This document shows, one piece after another, positions 44,041 through 55,101 of a stretch of 64,000 nt of DNA. Both the position numbers and the translations under genes were made by a program. Within the stretch, counting starts at the first letter, position 1. Each line of letters opens with the position of its first letter. Location of the stretch: contig LVLI01000043.1 in NCBI GenBank assembly GCA_001687465.1, positions 1-64,000 on the forward strand, written 5' to 3'. The notes below the pieces were generated by a model that did not search any database, was not told where the DNA came from, and saw only the letters and a list, made by a program, of their open reading frames with translations. This DNA comes from Halocafeteria seosinensis. Its lineage: Eukaryota; Sar; Bigyra; Bicosoecida.

Positions 44041-45636
44041 TCATAGAGCTTCCATCCGTAGGGCGTCGCCAAAGGTGTTCAAAGCAGTTCGTTGCGGCAC
44101 ATTTTTCTCCTGTTTTCTCGACCGACTTCCTCGAGAAGACGCAAATGATGACGACGAAGAAGCAAACATATCAGTTTTTTTGGTTTTCTGTGTCGGACTT
44201 TCCTGAAGCTGAACCTTCCGATTTGCCGCTTGGCTGCTAGGTTTTCTTGACCTTTGTTTCCCTTCGTGGCTAACTTGTGATTTTCCCGTACTGCCCACAG
44301 TTGTAGTTTCTTCGTATAAAGGAAAGTTTGGGATATTAGTCTTCGGATCCAAGGCATTTTTCCGTTCCTTGATATACGGTTCAGGTTCGGCTTCATCCGG
44401 GTCCAGTCCAATATCCCTCCATCTCCGTCTCTGCACAACATAAAAGAATCGGACATAATAAAAAGCTGCATTGAAACGCTGGCGAGAAAACGCTCTCGTA
44501 CGTACCCTTTCTTCGTCTTGCTTCTTCTGACGAAATGCGTTTTCATGCTCTTGGGTTTGGAAGAGACCTGTTCCAACAGAGACTTCTGGATCTTTCCAGC
44601 CGGGTCGACCATACTTCTCCGGATCATAAAACACTCGATCAGGAATCAGAGCGGTTGCGGCCTCTCGTAACTCAGCTGCACTTCTGGGCTTGTCGGATTC
44701 ATATTCACTAAACGTTATATACGCGGATTCGTTTCCAAGTACCCATGGCTTAGAATGAGGATAGTGCCAAGGAGGCTGGCGCTTCGTCTTGGACAATACT
44801 TCGTCCATTGAGCTCGCTTTCTTCGTTCCGATTGGCGGTGGTTCTTTCTTCGGAAGTCTCTCTCCAAATGTCTTTCCTGTTTCAAACCTTAAGCGGAACG
44901 GAGGTCTATCTTTTCCGTATTTAAAATCGAACTTGGTCCATGGTAGGTGTCTTGATTTCAATTTCTCAGGGTCATCGTCACCTAGTCCGACTTGCTGCGA
45001 CAACGCGAGAAGGGTGAATGTTCCTCATTCGAACTCAGCGAGCCACACTTATGATACATACCCGTCGGTATATATAATTTCCTGCTCGTAAATCCGGATC
45101 CCATCCTTTATCGTGCTTAACTGTTCCATCCGTCATCATAGTTCTTCGTCTAAGAACTGACTTTGCAGCTTCGTGAAACCTTTTCTCTTCGTCTCGTCTC
45201 TTTTCGTGATACTGCATGAATTCATTCAGAATCATATTTCTTGCTATGTAAGACACAATTTAAAGGCACAAACCTCTGCGTCCGTCGTTTGTAGCTGTTG
45301 TTTGAATTCATCGCCTTGACTCGCAGGATCTGCTTTTCGTTTCGTGTGCTCCAGTTGTTCATACAATTTTTCCCTTCGCTGCTTCAAACTATCGCGGTAA
45401 GCGCGTATATTCTCGTCGTCCGAATTTGCTGGCAAAGATCCGATCTGATCACACAAACGACTGATTTCCTTGTGGAGGTTTTGGATTCTCCCCTGGTACT
45501 GCTCCGACATGGCTTCGCGCGCCTTTTCGGACCGCGCGTTCATCTTCTGGACCTTTTTCATCAGACGCTCATGGTCAGTGTACTTGCTTTCGCCCGTACC
45601 TTCCGACGAGGAGGTCGTCGTGACGGTCCTGTCCAT
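44041..45636 (-). CDS. Basic protein of unknown function, four exons
   Basis: Exons 45636-45274, 45211-45062, 44994-44506 and 44430-44041, all phase 0, GT-AG; 463 aa. The third intron (44505-44431) is a multiple of three and free of stops, so it could be retained without breaking the frame, adding 25 residues. The N-terminal 120 residues form a coiled coil (MKKVQKMNARSEKAREAMSE to QLEHTKRK). The middle is rich in aromatic, Pro and charged residues (HLPWTKFDFKYGKDRPPFRL, PPWHYPHSKPWVLGNES, FYDPEKYGRPGW), and the tail is Ser/Lys-rich. I do not recognise the family; the aromatic Pro-rich middle resembles structural microtubule-associated or ciliary proteins in style only. Confidence 0.6.
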
Positions 45637-46168
45637 GGTCTAGAAAGCTCTGGAAATACCGTTTTAATGGTCGATTCCCCGGATCCCGTGAGCTCGCAGC
45701 GCGCGCTTTTTCCCTCCTCTAGACTGTTATGAATTCTCTACTCCATATCCACTTTCCCTCGTTACGGCCACCAATGTGGTAGAGGGATATTTGTGATATA
45801 ATGATGTCAACAATCCAAATGCCACAACCAGCACTATGTGATGCAGCATCAAACGGCAGCGCCCTTCGGGCAACTCAACGGAAACATTAACTCCGGCGTC
45901 TCAACTAGACTCTCAAGCTCGCTGAAACTGAGATACAAGTATTGTACATGATACGAATTTAATGTCTTAAGCTCAGTGGTGTGTTGAGTGAGTTATTTGA
46001 TTCGTATGACTTACGAGACGTGCACACACCGAGAAATAGGAAACGGATTTGGATTCCAGGGTTCAAATTACTTCACGGGAGATACTCAAATCAAATGATA
46101 CAAAGGTACATTACATGCAACACAAAAGACGGTTCCGAGTCATTGCAGACATGCAAACGTTGGAGAAC
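45637..46168. other. Intergenic
   Basis: No gene, RNA or distinct repeat seen. It separates two genes that both read on the minus strand, so it should contain a promoter for the downstream one and the 3' end of the upstream one. Confidence 0.4.
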
Positions 46169-48301
46169 CTATTCTTTCCTCTCTTGACCTTCTTCAGCTT
46201 CTTGTACATTCCCAGCCGCAAATGAATCCAGATTGCCTCGGAACGTTCGTTGTCGCTGATGCGTATCTTTCTTGTTTGCGGTATTCGTACCACCGTTCTG
46301 CTTCTTAGGTGGGGCGTCCCCGGGTGCATCAGCGGCAGTTGCGGCTGACCCGCCGCAGCACCAGAAGGAGGCCTTGCACCCCACTGGAAAGGCTGTGGTA
46401 CTGCTTTGGGAGTCATCCTGTCTTGGAGTTCTCTTTTCTTTGGCCTTGGATTCCTCTTTGTGCATCCGTGATTGGTGTTTCCTGCAAGATACAGCCATGT
46501 TCAAACTCCGCACTATCAACAAGACTAGAAGAACCTACCTCAGTTCCTGGCACTGATAGCCATTCCATGGGAAGAGTTCGGACGTGATGTAACCGAAGGT
46601 CGAATCTTGATCAAAATATCCTGCTTTGTAGTTAGACGCAACACCCGCGCGAGGTATCGTAGCGTTATGCTGGAATAGCTCTTTGCGAAGCGCACCGATA
46701 TCAACATCCGAACGTAGTCGTAGTACTTCCAAAGCAAGGGCCACATAGCATATTCCACCTTCGAATATTCCGATCTTACAGTATGATACTACATCTCCAC
46801 TATCGCATTCCAACAAGTCTTCAATATGGTAAACCATTTGCATGATCGAAGGACACTTTACACCGGCACCATATGCATTTGCAAAATCCAATATCTGCGC
46901 CTCCACTGAATTCATGGTTTCCATCATTTGGGCTCTGGTACCAACTATAGCTTTTCGCTCATAGTCTCCGCCATTATTGGACTTGAGATACGGGAACACA
47001 CCGCGAAAGCAAATTAGCTCGAGCTGTTGCACCAGCAAACTCATATACTCTTCGAAATATATCGGAGGCAAGTACTCCTGCATCTTGGATGCAAGATCTT
47101 TGGCATCAGATTCTATTATACTTTTGAGTCCTGCGTTGAACTCATCAATGCCCTTTTCCTTCAAACAACTGGCTAGGGTAGATTGCCCAGATAGAAACTT
47201 TAGGTCCTCAGCAGCGATTATGTCCAAGAGTCCGTCTACTTGAGAGTATACGTACTGAACGGATTGCGATATTTTTTGTCTCACCAGCCGTAGCTCTTCC
47301 AAACAATACCGGTCAACAAAACCCTGGTGGGAGCTCGCGGGATGATTGCATATCTTCTCTAGTCTCGAGGCCCTTATGTCAGCATCTTCTAAGGCGCTGA
47401 CCATAGTGATTCCGCTGTGTATTCCTTCAAGACGCGCCGAATATATTCTGCTTGGGGTCAAGTGGCGTCCGTTCTCCGCGGTAGCTTCTATCGGAGTGAG
47501 CGAAGCAAGCAGTTGGCATTGTTGTTGGGCATAGTCGCAAATTGCCTGCTGGATGTGGTTAAGAATCACAGCCCGAAGATAGACGCTCTTGTAATTGGAT
47601 GCAGATTTCAGGTACGTAAATAAAGTTGAGCAATAGTCCGCCGTCTTATTTCGAATCGACTGAGAGATACTCATCCCATGTCTCCCGTAGAGGTCTTTCG
47701 ACAAATCTCCCAAACAGATAGAACAGCGCTTTGTAGACTGCACAGATAGCCCTGATAAATACTGATAGACCAGCTCTTTCGCCATTGCGCCGAATGGTCC
47801 CACACTTCTTGAGTAGCTCGCAATAGAAACTGGGTCAACTCCCCCGAGTCTAGCCCTGATCGTCCGGTAGCTCTCGATGCACTCAATCAAACGCTTGATA
47901 GAGATCGCCGAAAGAGAGACATATCCTTCCTGAGGAATACAATTTCGAAGATTGACATACAGTCTGGAGTCACAATATGGAAAGTACAAAGCGACGAGGT
48001 TTTCCTTCTTATGCTTTGTTGCTGCCTCAATTCTGTCCTTGAGGTTACCAACCAACGTTTGAGTTGCTGACAGTACTGCTTGAATATAATCGTCTGAGCT
48101 CATTTCCTTCGTATTCTTTTCTCCAAGCATATCTCGAAACGGTTGCTCGGCAAACTCCCTCATCTGTGTTCGCCTCTCTTTGGACTCTGCGTGTTCAAAG
48201 CTAGTCAGCCACTCAGGAGGTTCAGCACCATCATCCCCGGTAGGCTCTCGGTTCCCAACAGAGTCGTCATCACTATCCCGATGAGCAGTCTCGCTGCTCA
48301 C
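46169..48301 (-). CDS. Alpha-helical protein of unknown function (tether-like?)
   Basis: Two clear exons, 48301-46539 and 46481-46169, join across a 57-bp GTAGGT...CAG intron (phase 2), giving about 690 aa. The 5' end is uncertain: the frame opens with GTG at 48301, and a further 5' exon is likely, because a CTTCTCCAG acceptor lies just upstream, though no phase-matched donor was found. The first in-frame ATG lies further in, at MREFAEQPFRDML. The N-terminus is acidic, and most of the protein is a long series of helices without repeats (IKRLIECIESYRTIRARLGG, YMSLLVQQLELICFRGVF). The C-terminal 100 residues are disordered, with Lys/Glu-rich and Cys-rich patches. The all-helical layout recalls exocyst/COG tethering subunits, but no family signature is visible. 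Confidence 0.5.
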
Positions 48302-48381
48302 AGAGGATGCCCTGGAGAAGCAGCAGCAACGAGGTATTGGTAAAAAGCGTACCTTGCATCAAACTATCGCCAGATTTCAAC

Positions 48382-48948
48382 CTACAAGGGGGAAGCATGA
48401 ATGCATTGGCGCACCGTATTCACCCATTCCTCGGCAATTTGCTCCGATTCGGCTTTCAATCTGAGGTCGCCCCATGAATAATAAATATACCACGTATCGA
48501 ATGCGTGCATTCATTCAGTGTGTGAGAAACAACTCGACATACTTGTAGGTTCCATCATCATCAAAGCGCACCAGAAACATGCCGCGCGTATCATACAGAT
48601 CCACCGTCACCACCTGCATACCAAGAGTACAAGTACCATGGTCATGGAATTGCGCTTGATGCGTAGCGTGCGCCAATAAAAGATACCATATCATACCCCA
48701 GGATGGAATGGATATGGATGGGGTTGAATTCTTACCTTGCTGAGATCCAGTGCTCCCAGTACATTTTTCCCTTTCTTCGCGTCTTTTGCCGAGTTAAAAT
48801 ACACCAAATATCCCTTGCGAATGACGAAGTACCGCTTCTGGAATTTGTACTTGGAATTCAGTTTCTGCAGCATACCAGCTTTCTCGTGCTCCACGACCTG
48901 GAGGCAAGTCTCCGGGCATTGCTCTCGTTTCAGCACCGCCGCCGCCAT
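48382..48948 (-). CDS. Small single-domain PH protein
   Basis: Exons 48948-48736, 48613-48543 and 48460-48382; GT-AG, phases 0 and 2; 120 aa. The whole protein is one pleckstrin-homology domain: first strands AGMLQKLNSKYKFQKRYFVI and KGYLVYFNSAKDAKKGKNVL, middle strands VVTVDLYDTRGMFLVRF, and the closing helix EQIAEEWVNTVRQCIHA with its conserved Trp. The Lys/Arg residues in the beta1-beta2 loop region fit phosphoinositide binding. With no other domain, it could be a membrane-lipid sensor or adaptor. It lies about 80 bp upstream of the helical-protein gene on the same strand. A TCGG tandem repeat lies about 100 bp 5' of the start codon. Confidence 0.85.
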
Positions 48949-49468
48949 GGTCTTAGCTGGACTCGTCTGTATGTATACACACGCAGTGCACGCCTTCGCA
49001 CGGAAAAAGCAGAACAAACATGAAGGAAGCCAACATTGTAATGTATCCCCGTTCGGTCGGTCGGTCGGTCGGTCGCAGGGCTACATGTCACCGATTCCCA
49101 GGAATTTAGTATTTCGACTGTATCAGACGATGTTCCGCCACTACACTGTATCTGCGGAGAAACGATACTCAAACTTTGAATTACGCGGGTGCACTTCATA
49201 CCGGTACTTGATTGTCTGTATTGGCCTGGTGAATGTACTGGTACAAACTGGAATTGAATGGGCGGTAGCATTTGGCACAATGTTTGGCAGCAGATAAACA
49301 ATACCAATGTTAGAGGCTTACAGACTGTAAGTTATAGCATAGAGCCGAGACAGCCGTCAATGGCAAAGCGAAAGCAACGGACAACTCCTGACAGCCACGG
49401 GGGCTGTACGCACACACATGTGACAGAGGAAGTTGACTGTACGACTGCAAATTTGGGCCTGTCGGTGT
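48949..49468. other. Intergenic upstream of PH gene
   Basis: Contains a TCGG tetranucleotide repeat and several short frames. A 91-codon plus-strand ORF (49258-49533) overlaps the proposed last exon of the next minus-strand gene and has no motif, so it is not called. Confidence 0.4.
49053..49075. repeat. TCGG tetranucleotide microsatellite
   Basis: Five tandem copies of TCGG plus a partial sixth unit, directly visible. It lies about 105 bp upstream of the PH-domain start codon (minus strand) and would be length-variable between strains. Confidence 0.9.
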
Positions 49469-50195
49469 CTAGCACTTTTGAACAACAGAAGTCGACGTCA
49501 GTAGCAAGTGCGATCGCAGGTAGCCGGTTTTGATAACCACTGGATAACGAACTGTGATACTCTGTGTACACTGCGAGCAACGTTGTGGCCACAAAGTAGT
49601 GGCGAGCTTGAAAGTATTTGCTTTTCCAGCAAGTCCCCGAATCAAGTCTGAAGAAGGTAATTAGCAATCAGAATCAAGCCATCTCTGATTTGATAATACT
49701 GCTTTTATTATTGATTTTCAGAGGCTACATACCCGCGATCTGTTCCGAGCGAAGACTTCTCGTCTTGATTTCTCCATCTCCAGCGTTTGAAGCTGCGCCA
49801 CGTCAAGAGGAAACAATACGAAGGCAGCGATATGATGAAGGATGAACGTCCTATAGAGACTTATGCTCTTGATTCTCAATGTTTACTTACCGGCCCCACC
49901 ACCACTATTCGTACCTGCACACGGCCACACAAGACAACAATTGTGGAAAACAAAGAATAAAATCACTGGCACCGAGGCAATTTTTCTTCTAGGAATGTCT
50001 GTTTTCGAGTTTAAGTATACCGGTGGTACTGTACTTACCTGCAGAGAAAGATTTCTGTGGTGGCTGCTGCGATGGCGCTCGCTCCATAGCCCTCTTTCTG
50101 CCAGGATGCCCGGTGGGACCACCAGAACCAGTTTCATCAGTAGATCTCATGTTGTCCTGGCTGGACTGTTCACCTGGTGCCGACTTGTCTGCCAT
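49469..50195 (-). CDS. Small protein of unknown function with a 24-nt microexon
   Basis: Proposed exons 50195-50039, 49914-49891, 49792-49733 and 49647-49469. The three introns are all phase 1 and GT-AG with good donors (GTAAGT, GTAAGT, GTATGT); 139 aa. The first exon is Ser/Gly/Pro-rich and disordered, the 24-nt exon adds TNSGGGA, and the third gives NAGDGEIKTRSLRSEQIA. The last exon is least certain because its end has no family support. No homologue recognised. Repeated agreement of phase with splice signals is the main support; cDNA would be decisive. Confidence 0.45.
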
Positions 50196-50913
50196 TCTCT
50201 TGTGTGAAAAGTTTTTTTAACGGAAAAAGTCCCAATTATACTGTTTACGAGGTAAGGGTATACATGTAATATAATACCTCAACACAGCAAAACTTCTCAC
50301 AAAGAACAAAATAACGCACTTCTTTATAGCCCCTAATCGAACTTCAAAAACAAAGCAGAAAAGCAATGCCAATAGATGTCACAAACTTCAAAGAAAGTGA
50401 GGCGAAAGTTTGTGGACGTTTTTTGTCGGTTGGGCTTCAAGTATGAAAGCCATGCCGCAGCGAGGGAATTGTACAAAAGCGTCAAATCCAAAGAAACTAC
50501 TCGTTGGCCCAACATTACCTGGGTTCAGACTCGTTCATACATGTACACGCATCAATTGCGTCCATTACGCACTGGGTGTCTTTGCTCTGAGTACTACCGG
50601 GTAGTAAGTTCTCCCGGCCACGCTTTAGGGTGTATATGAAGGCCCTTGACAATGCCTGCTGTCTCTAGTGCGTCTGCTGTACATGCTACACATCCCGTCC
50701 TCTACCATAAGAAGTCTGTCTAATGAGCCCGGAATAATCAGATTCAGTAGCCATATCGAGTTGACTTCTGGGGAATATCTTTTCATGCTCGTTGGAAGTT
50801 TCCAGCTTCCATCGTACGACAGCAGGCCTCAATGTCTATCTGATTATTGCGTTTATGTTTTACCCGTATGTATCCCCTAATGTGTGCCAGGTGCGTTACC
50901 AGAATTGAACATT
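50196..50913. other. Intergenic / possible 5' exons of the ATPase gene
   Basis: No secure gene. A plus-strand frame from 50376 (MSQTSKKVRRKFVDVFCRLG, basic and amphipathic) could be a targeting exon spliced to the ATPase ORF, which is open upstream of its first ATG and preceded by two CAG acceptors at about 50890 and 50902. A matching donor could not be fixed. Confidence 0.3.
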
Positions 50914-52872
50914 ATGGAGAAAAAGGTCGAAAAAGTAGGCAGGTTTGGTAAAATTCTCGACCAGTATATTATGCTGGCAGAGAACGCTCCATCGACTGCA
51001 TTCAACGCCCCTTCCAAGGCACTTCGACATTACTATCGACACAAATTCATTCTGAATAGAAGTCGATGGATGACCAGATGGTATGTTGTGGTACCCGCCC
51101 TGATTCTCCTCGACCTCAGTTATACCAAGAAACTGGGTAGAGTTGGCAGCTTCCTTAATAATGCTTTGCGGGAGTTCCAGATGCTCCGTTTAGAGTCCCA
51201 TGTATATTCTGCCGTAGAACCGCCAGTATCTTTGTCCGCAGCAGGCGATGAATTGAATACAGGGATCTCCGCTGACTTGCAAGGGTACATAACCACGCCT
51301 TCCGATACGCGATGCCTAGTTCTCTACGGAGAGCCAGGTTGCGGTAAGACTCTGGCTATCCGGAAGGCTATTGCAGTGGCAGCATTACAAGGCTCGGTAC
51401 CACGAGTGGTGATATCACTAAAAGAAACGGCGTGTCTTCACTCAATCGTTGGGAAATTCCGCTCGTGCGTACACGGTGGAGAGAGCGCGGGTCTATTATC
51501 CCGAATGTTGCAGGTACATCTGGCAAAAAACCCCTCCGACATTCAAGATTTGAGTGAATTGAGACAAACGCTTAAAGATTTGGAAGAGTTGTGCGTGCGG
51601 ATAAAGTCTACCACTAGCAAACCGCTCCTCCTTGTTGTAGAGGACTTGCACCAACTCTGTAGCGAAGTGGAACCAGTAAGTGCAGAGCCATCCAGTGCCA
51701 AAAGAGCGTCCTCAATAGGTCGCGAATCTCGGAAAGAAGCCCTCCGGTTAGTGCTGTCGCACGTGGACAAATGGACAACGGAAGGAAACTACAAAGTAAT
51801 CCTTACTTCCCAGAATTCTGAGTGCTTCGAAGCATACCGGAATCTACATGGGCCACTAACAGCAAACTGTCTGGTTAAGAGCATGGGGCCAGTGAGCAAT
51901 TCCGAAGCAGTAGCGTTTCTGGAGAGGAACTTGGAACACTGTCGTGATAGCGGTCGTCCTCAAATTATACGTTGGATAGTCAATCATTATGGTACTTTGG
52001 CCAAGGATCTTCAAAGAGTAGTCAAAGCCGACTGTGATCTAAAACTGGACTCTCGCCCTGCAGAGCAGAAAATCGAGGCTACCGTTGCTGGCTTAGAGCA
52101 GGCGTACAAACAGGAAATTCCCAACATCGCATCTATCGCAAATTCCGCGATCTCCTTAATCGCCCACTCAGAATATGGTTCGGTTTCAATGAAAGAGCTT
52201 GCGGAACTATTAGAAATCAGATACGGTATTGGAGTATCCATTACCCGGGACATTGTTCAGCGTCTAAAATCACATCAGATACTGACGCGCCGATACACTG
52301 AGACCGGGGAATCGGAAAAGGAGACTTTAGCATTCACTAGCGGCTTTTTGCGTGAGGCGATTCTTCAAGAGGAGCTTAAATCCGAATGTGACACCGATTT
52401 TCTTTCATGGGATCGCTACCTAAAGTCATGTGGCTCCTCCAAGCGGAGAAGTATGAACGATCCCCAGTTTTCGTTGCGCCTGTCGCAGATCCACAAGAAA
52501 ATTCGAGAATTGAAACGATCATCAATGCTGGACCAGGTGCTTTGGTGGAAGGCCGTAGAAATTCGTGCTCCTTGGGACAAAATATGGCATATGTCAAGCC
52601 ATAACTTTAACGAGTTCGTCACAGCAGAGTACCTTGACCCTCTGTTGGAGGCGTTAAGCGCACATGTCGATAACCAGGGAGAGGCGCAGCGACTCGCCTC
52701 TGTGCAATTTGTTGATCTGTCTCTCCGGAGGAGTACAAGCGTTGATTCCGCTACGTTTATCGACGAAGAAAGCAAAACACTTGTGGTTCTACGGCATCCT
52801 GAAGACAGTAAAGTGGATCGTGGTGTATCACTGCAATTGTCCCTCGAAAAATCGCTGCGCTCACTAGACTAA
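50914..52872 (+). CDS. Membrane-anchored P-loop ATPase (AAA/STAND-like)
   Basis: 652 aa from the ATG at 50914; a 5' exon may be missing. A hydrophobic segment at about 58-75 (WYVVVPALILLDLS) follows a basic region, suggesting a membrane anchor, possibly organellar. The ATPase module has Walker A GEPGCGKT (about 140-147) and Walker B LLLVVEDLHQL (about 238), followed by a sensor-like strand KVILTSQNSECF. After the module, helices resembling a lid and a winged-helix region (EYGSVSMKELAELLEIRYGI to VQRLKSHQILTRRY) are seen. This order resembles the archaeal-type ATPase/STAND group and, less well, ORC/Cdc6. ORC4 was considered but its family signatures are lacking. Function unknown. Confidence 0.65.
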   Translation: MEKKVEKVGRFGKILDQYIMLAENAPSTAFNAPSKALRHYYRHKFILNRSRWMTRWYVVVPALILLDLSYTKKLGRVGSFLNNALREFQMLRLESHVYSAVEPPVSLSAAGDELNTGISADLQGYITTPSDTRCLVLYGEPGCGKTLAIRKAIAVAALQGSVPRVVISLKETACLHSIVGKFRSCVHGGESAGLLSRMLQVHLAKNPSDIQDLSELRQTLKDLEELCVRIKSTTSKPLLLVVEDLHQLCSEVEPVSAEPSSAKRASSIGRESRKEALRLVLSHVDKWTTEGNYKVILTSQNSECFEAYRNLHGPLTANCLVKSMGPVSNSEAVAFLERNLEHCRDSGRPQIIRWIVNHYGTLAKDLQRVVKADCDLKLDSRPAEQKIEATVAGLEQAYKQEIPNIASIANSAISLIAHSEYGSVSMKELAELLEIRYGIGVSITRDIVQRLKSHQILTRRYTETGESEKETLAFTSGFLREAILQEELKSECDTDFLSWDRYLKSCGSSKRRSMNDPQFSLRLSQIHKKIRELKRSSMLDQVLWWKAVEIRAPWDKIWHMSSHNFNEFVTAEYLDPLLEALSAHVDNQGEAQRLASVQFVDLSLRRSTSVDSATFIDEESKTLVVLRHPEDSKVDRGVSLQLSLEKSLRSLD

Positions 52873-52968
52873 GTTATGTATTAGCGTATGCGTTATGCTA
52901 TAAGACACAAATTTTGCAATAAGTCAGAACCTCTATCCATTTGTCCCATTCTACATAAAATCGAGGTA

Positions 52969-55101
52969 CTACTGCCAGCCAGACACCTTGGCACAGGTTC
53001 GGATTTCATCCAAAACCTCGGAAACCAGAGACTCAGACACAACAGGCGCATTCAGCACCAATCGAAAGCAACGAGGCAACTTTTGCTCAGAAATGGGGTT
53101 GTGGTTCAAAAGTACGTTTCCTCTTTCCTGCATTTTCTTGTACATATCTTTCACGGAACGATCTAGAATGTCGCTGTAAGGCTGCAGTATGCTTCCAAGC
53201 TGTTTATCCTGGTTTTGTTTACTCTTTATCGCATTTTGAATTTTGCTGCGGGTGCCATCGGCCTTTGGGAGGTACCAAAAGCATACATTTGCACTCGTTA
53301 CGTTCACCGCTAGCATGAAATCCGGGCTCTCCTTTACCAACTTGGCGGTATACTGCGCCAGCCTGAAGGCATGGTCAACACGCTCCCCAAACCCGCTGGT
53401 CCCGTAGTACCTCCAAGAAAGGAACAGCTTCAAACAGTCAACTTTCCTCCCGCACTGTAGAGTCTTGTCACCAAGATCGTACGCAGCGTCGGGTGACGGA
53501 TGGAATAGGTATTCAGCATTACTGGCGCAGGTGCGTGCCAAGCGACTAGATTCTCTCATCAAGAGGGCGGAACATTGCAGGGGTACTCCGAGCATTTTAT
53601 GCGGATTGAATACGAACGAGTCGGCCCTGCCAGCACCATTAAGGTAATGGTTGTATTTGCTACTCATCAGGACTGCACCGCCCCAGGAACCATCGATATG
53701 CAACCACAGCGATGCGTTCTCTCCAAATTGGTTCTTCAAAGTGCCTTGGTGCTTCTCAATGATGTCTGCTATTTTGTCAAATGGGTCAAACGCTCCAGTT
53801 ACCTGAGCCATTGAAAGACAAAGAGTTGTTGAGAAACCATGTGGGACAGGAAAGCGGACAACCAGCTTACTGTTGTGCCAGCGGTAGCATTAATGAAAAA
53901 TGGCTGCTTTCCACTCGCAATGTATTCGCGGAGAAGCCGATCTGCACCGCCACAGAGTGAATGATAAAGCAACATTTTCTGTGGCACCGGTGAGCACCTA
54001 CCTAATTCTCCGGGAATCATGCGTCCCTCCTTGTCACAAGGGACCTTAACGACGTTTTCCGAACCTAAACCTAGGGCCCCACATGCTCGAGCGATGGAAT
54101 AATGGCTTTGCGCAGAAGTGAAAGAGACAAGCTGTGGGCCAGTATAGCCAATCAATCCTTTCTGCCAAGAGTAGTGTCAATTCACAGGTTCAAAGTATAT
54201 GATCGGGACGACGACGAAACTTAAATTCTTACTTTTCCACAAGTGGGGAGTACCTTATCCCGCGCACAAAGCATTGCTAGCATATTTCCGTAAGAGCCAC
54301 CGGGACAGAAGATACCGTCTCCGTCGTGTACATCTGCCGCTGGTAGACCAACCAACCTCCTTAATTCCTGTAAGAGGTGGACCTCAATCACCGCAAACGC
54401 TGGACACACAGCATAAGTCTGCAAGTGGTCAGATCCACCATTGAACGCCTTCATCCATTTCCTGCTAATGTTTTGTTTGGAGACGTACATGCATGTTGGT
54501 GTTCATAGACGCCGTTAGTAGTTCACTGAGCATGCCTACTGCATCGCTGCCCACGTAGAGCTTGTCAAAAAATCGAGCACTAGCAGTCCGAACCGACGTT
54601 TGCATTATATTTCTAACAAGACTACAGATATCACGGGAAGCTTCCTCTCCTGATGAAGCCTGCGTTTGAGGGAAGATGTAGGAAGTGTCAGTGCACGCTT
54701 CAGCTGAGTCGGAAAAATTCATACCTGGAGGCCACTTCCAACACTAGGGAGCTTCAGGTCCAATTTTTGGATAAGCTCACTGGGGCTATTGTATTCGACT
54801 ACAGGGGTCTCAGGGTCATCCATGGATTCCAAATACTGTGGTAAGAACGGAAGCCGAGTTTTACGGACCTTCGTGAGTCTCCGACCGTGGGCACTCAAAA
54901 AATACGTACACTCATTAATTCCGGACTAATTTTCTCCCAGAGCGCTTCGAACTGCGAGCTGAGAGGCTGCGAAGCTGCACATCCTCGTGGGAAAGCGCCT
55001 TCATCCGAAGGCGCGTGGGTAGCACCACCTTGGGATGTTTTGTAAGCTTGAGCACTACCAGCCGCCGAGGAAGAGGAGATATCCACTTTCAATGATGACA
55101 T
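52969..55101 (-). CDS. Group II PLP-dependent decarboxylase (GAD/CSAD-like)
   Basis: Seven exons: 55101-54910, 54835-54725, 54659-54489, 54418-54254, 54161-54002, 53941-53871 and 53802-52969; all GT-AG and in phase; 567 aa. The enzyme decarboxylates an acidic or aromatic amino acid using pyridoxal phosphate. Diagnostic parts: ARFFDKLYVGSDAVGML, PGGSYGNMLAML, the His in SAQSHYSIARA that stacks on PLP, NATAGTT, the PLP-binding Asp in WLHIDGSWGG (about 327) and the Schiff-base lysine in NPHKML (about 359). NPHKML and HIDGSWGG place it with glutamate / cysteine sulfinate / aspartate decarboxylases rather than with aromatic amino acid decarboxylases (HVDAAYAG). The N-terminal 64 residues are disordered, without a clear targeting signal. 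The exact substrate cannot be decided. Confidence 0.9.

Noticed and set aside
46063-46090. GGGTTCAAAT resembling a tRNA T-loop
   Set aside because: No matching acceptor stem, D-arm or anticodon arm could be built around it.
49258-49533. 91-codon plus-strand ORF with an ATG
   Set aside because: No motif, polar random-looking composition, and it overlaps the proposed last exon of a better-supported minus-strand gene.
50914-52872. ORC4 (origin recognition complex subunit)
   Set aside because: The Walker A and winged-helix-like tail invite this call, but ORC4-specific segments are not visible and a membrane helix precedes the ATPase.
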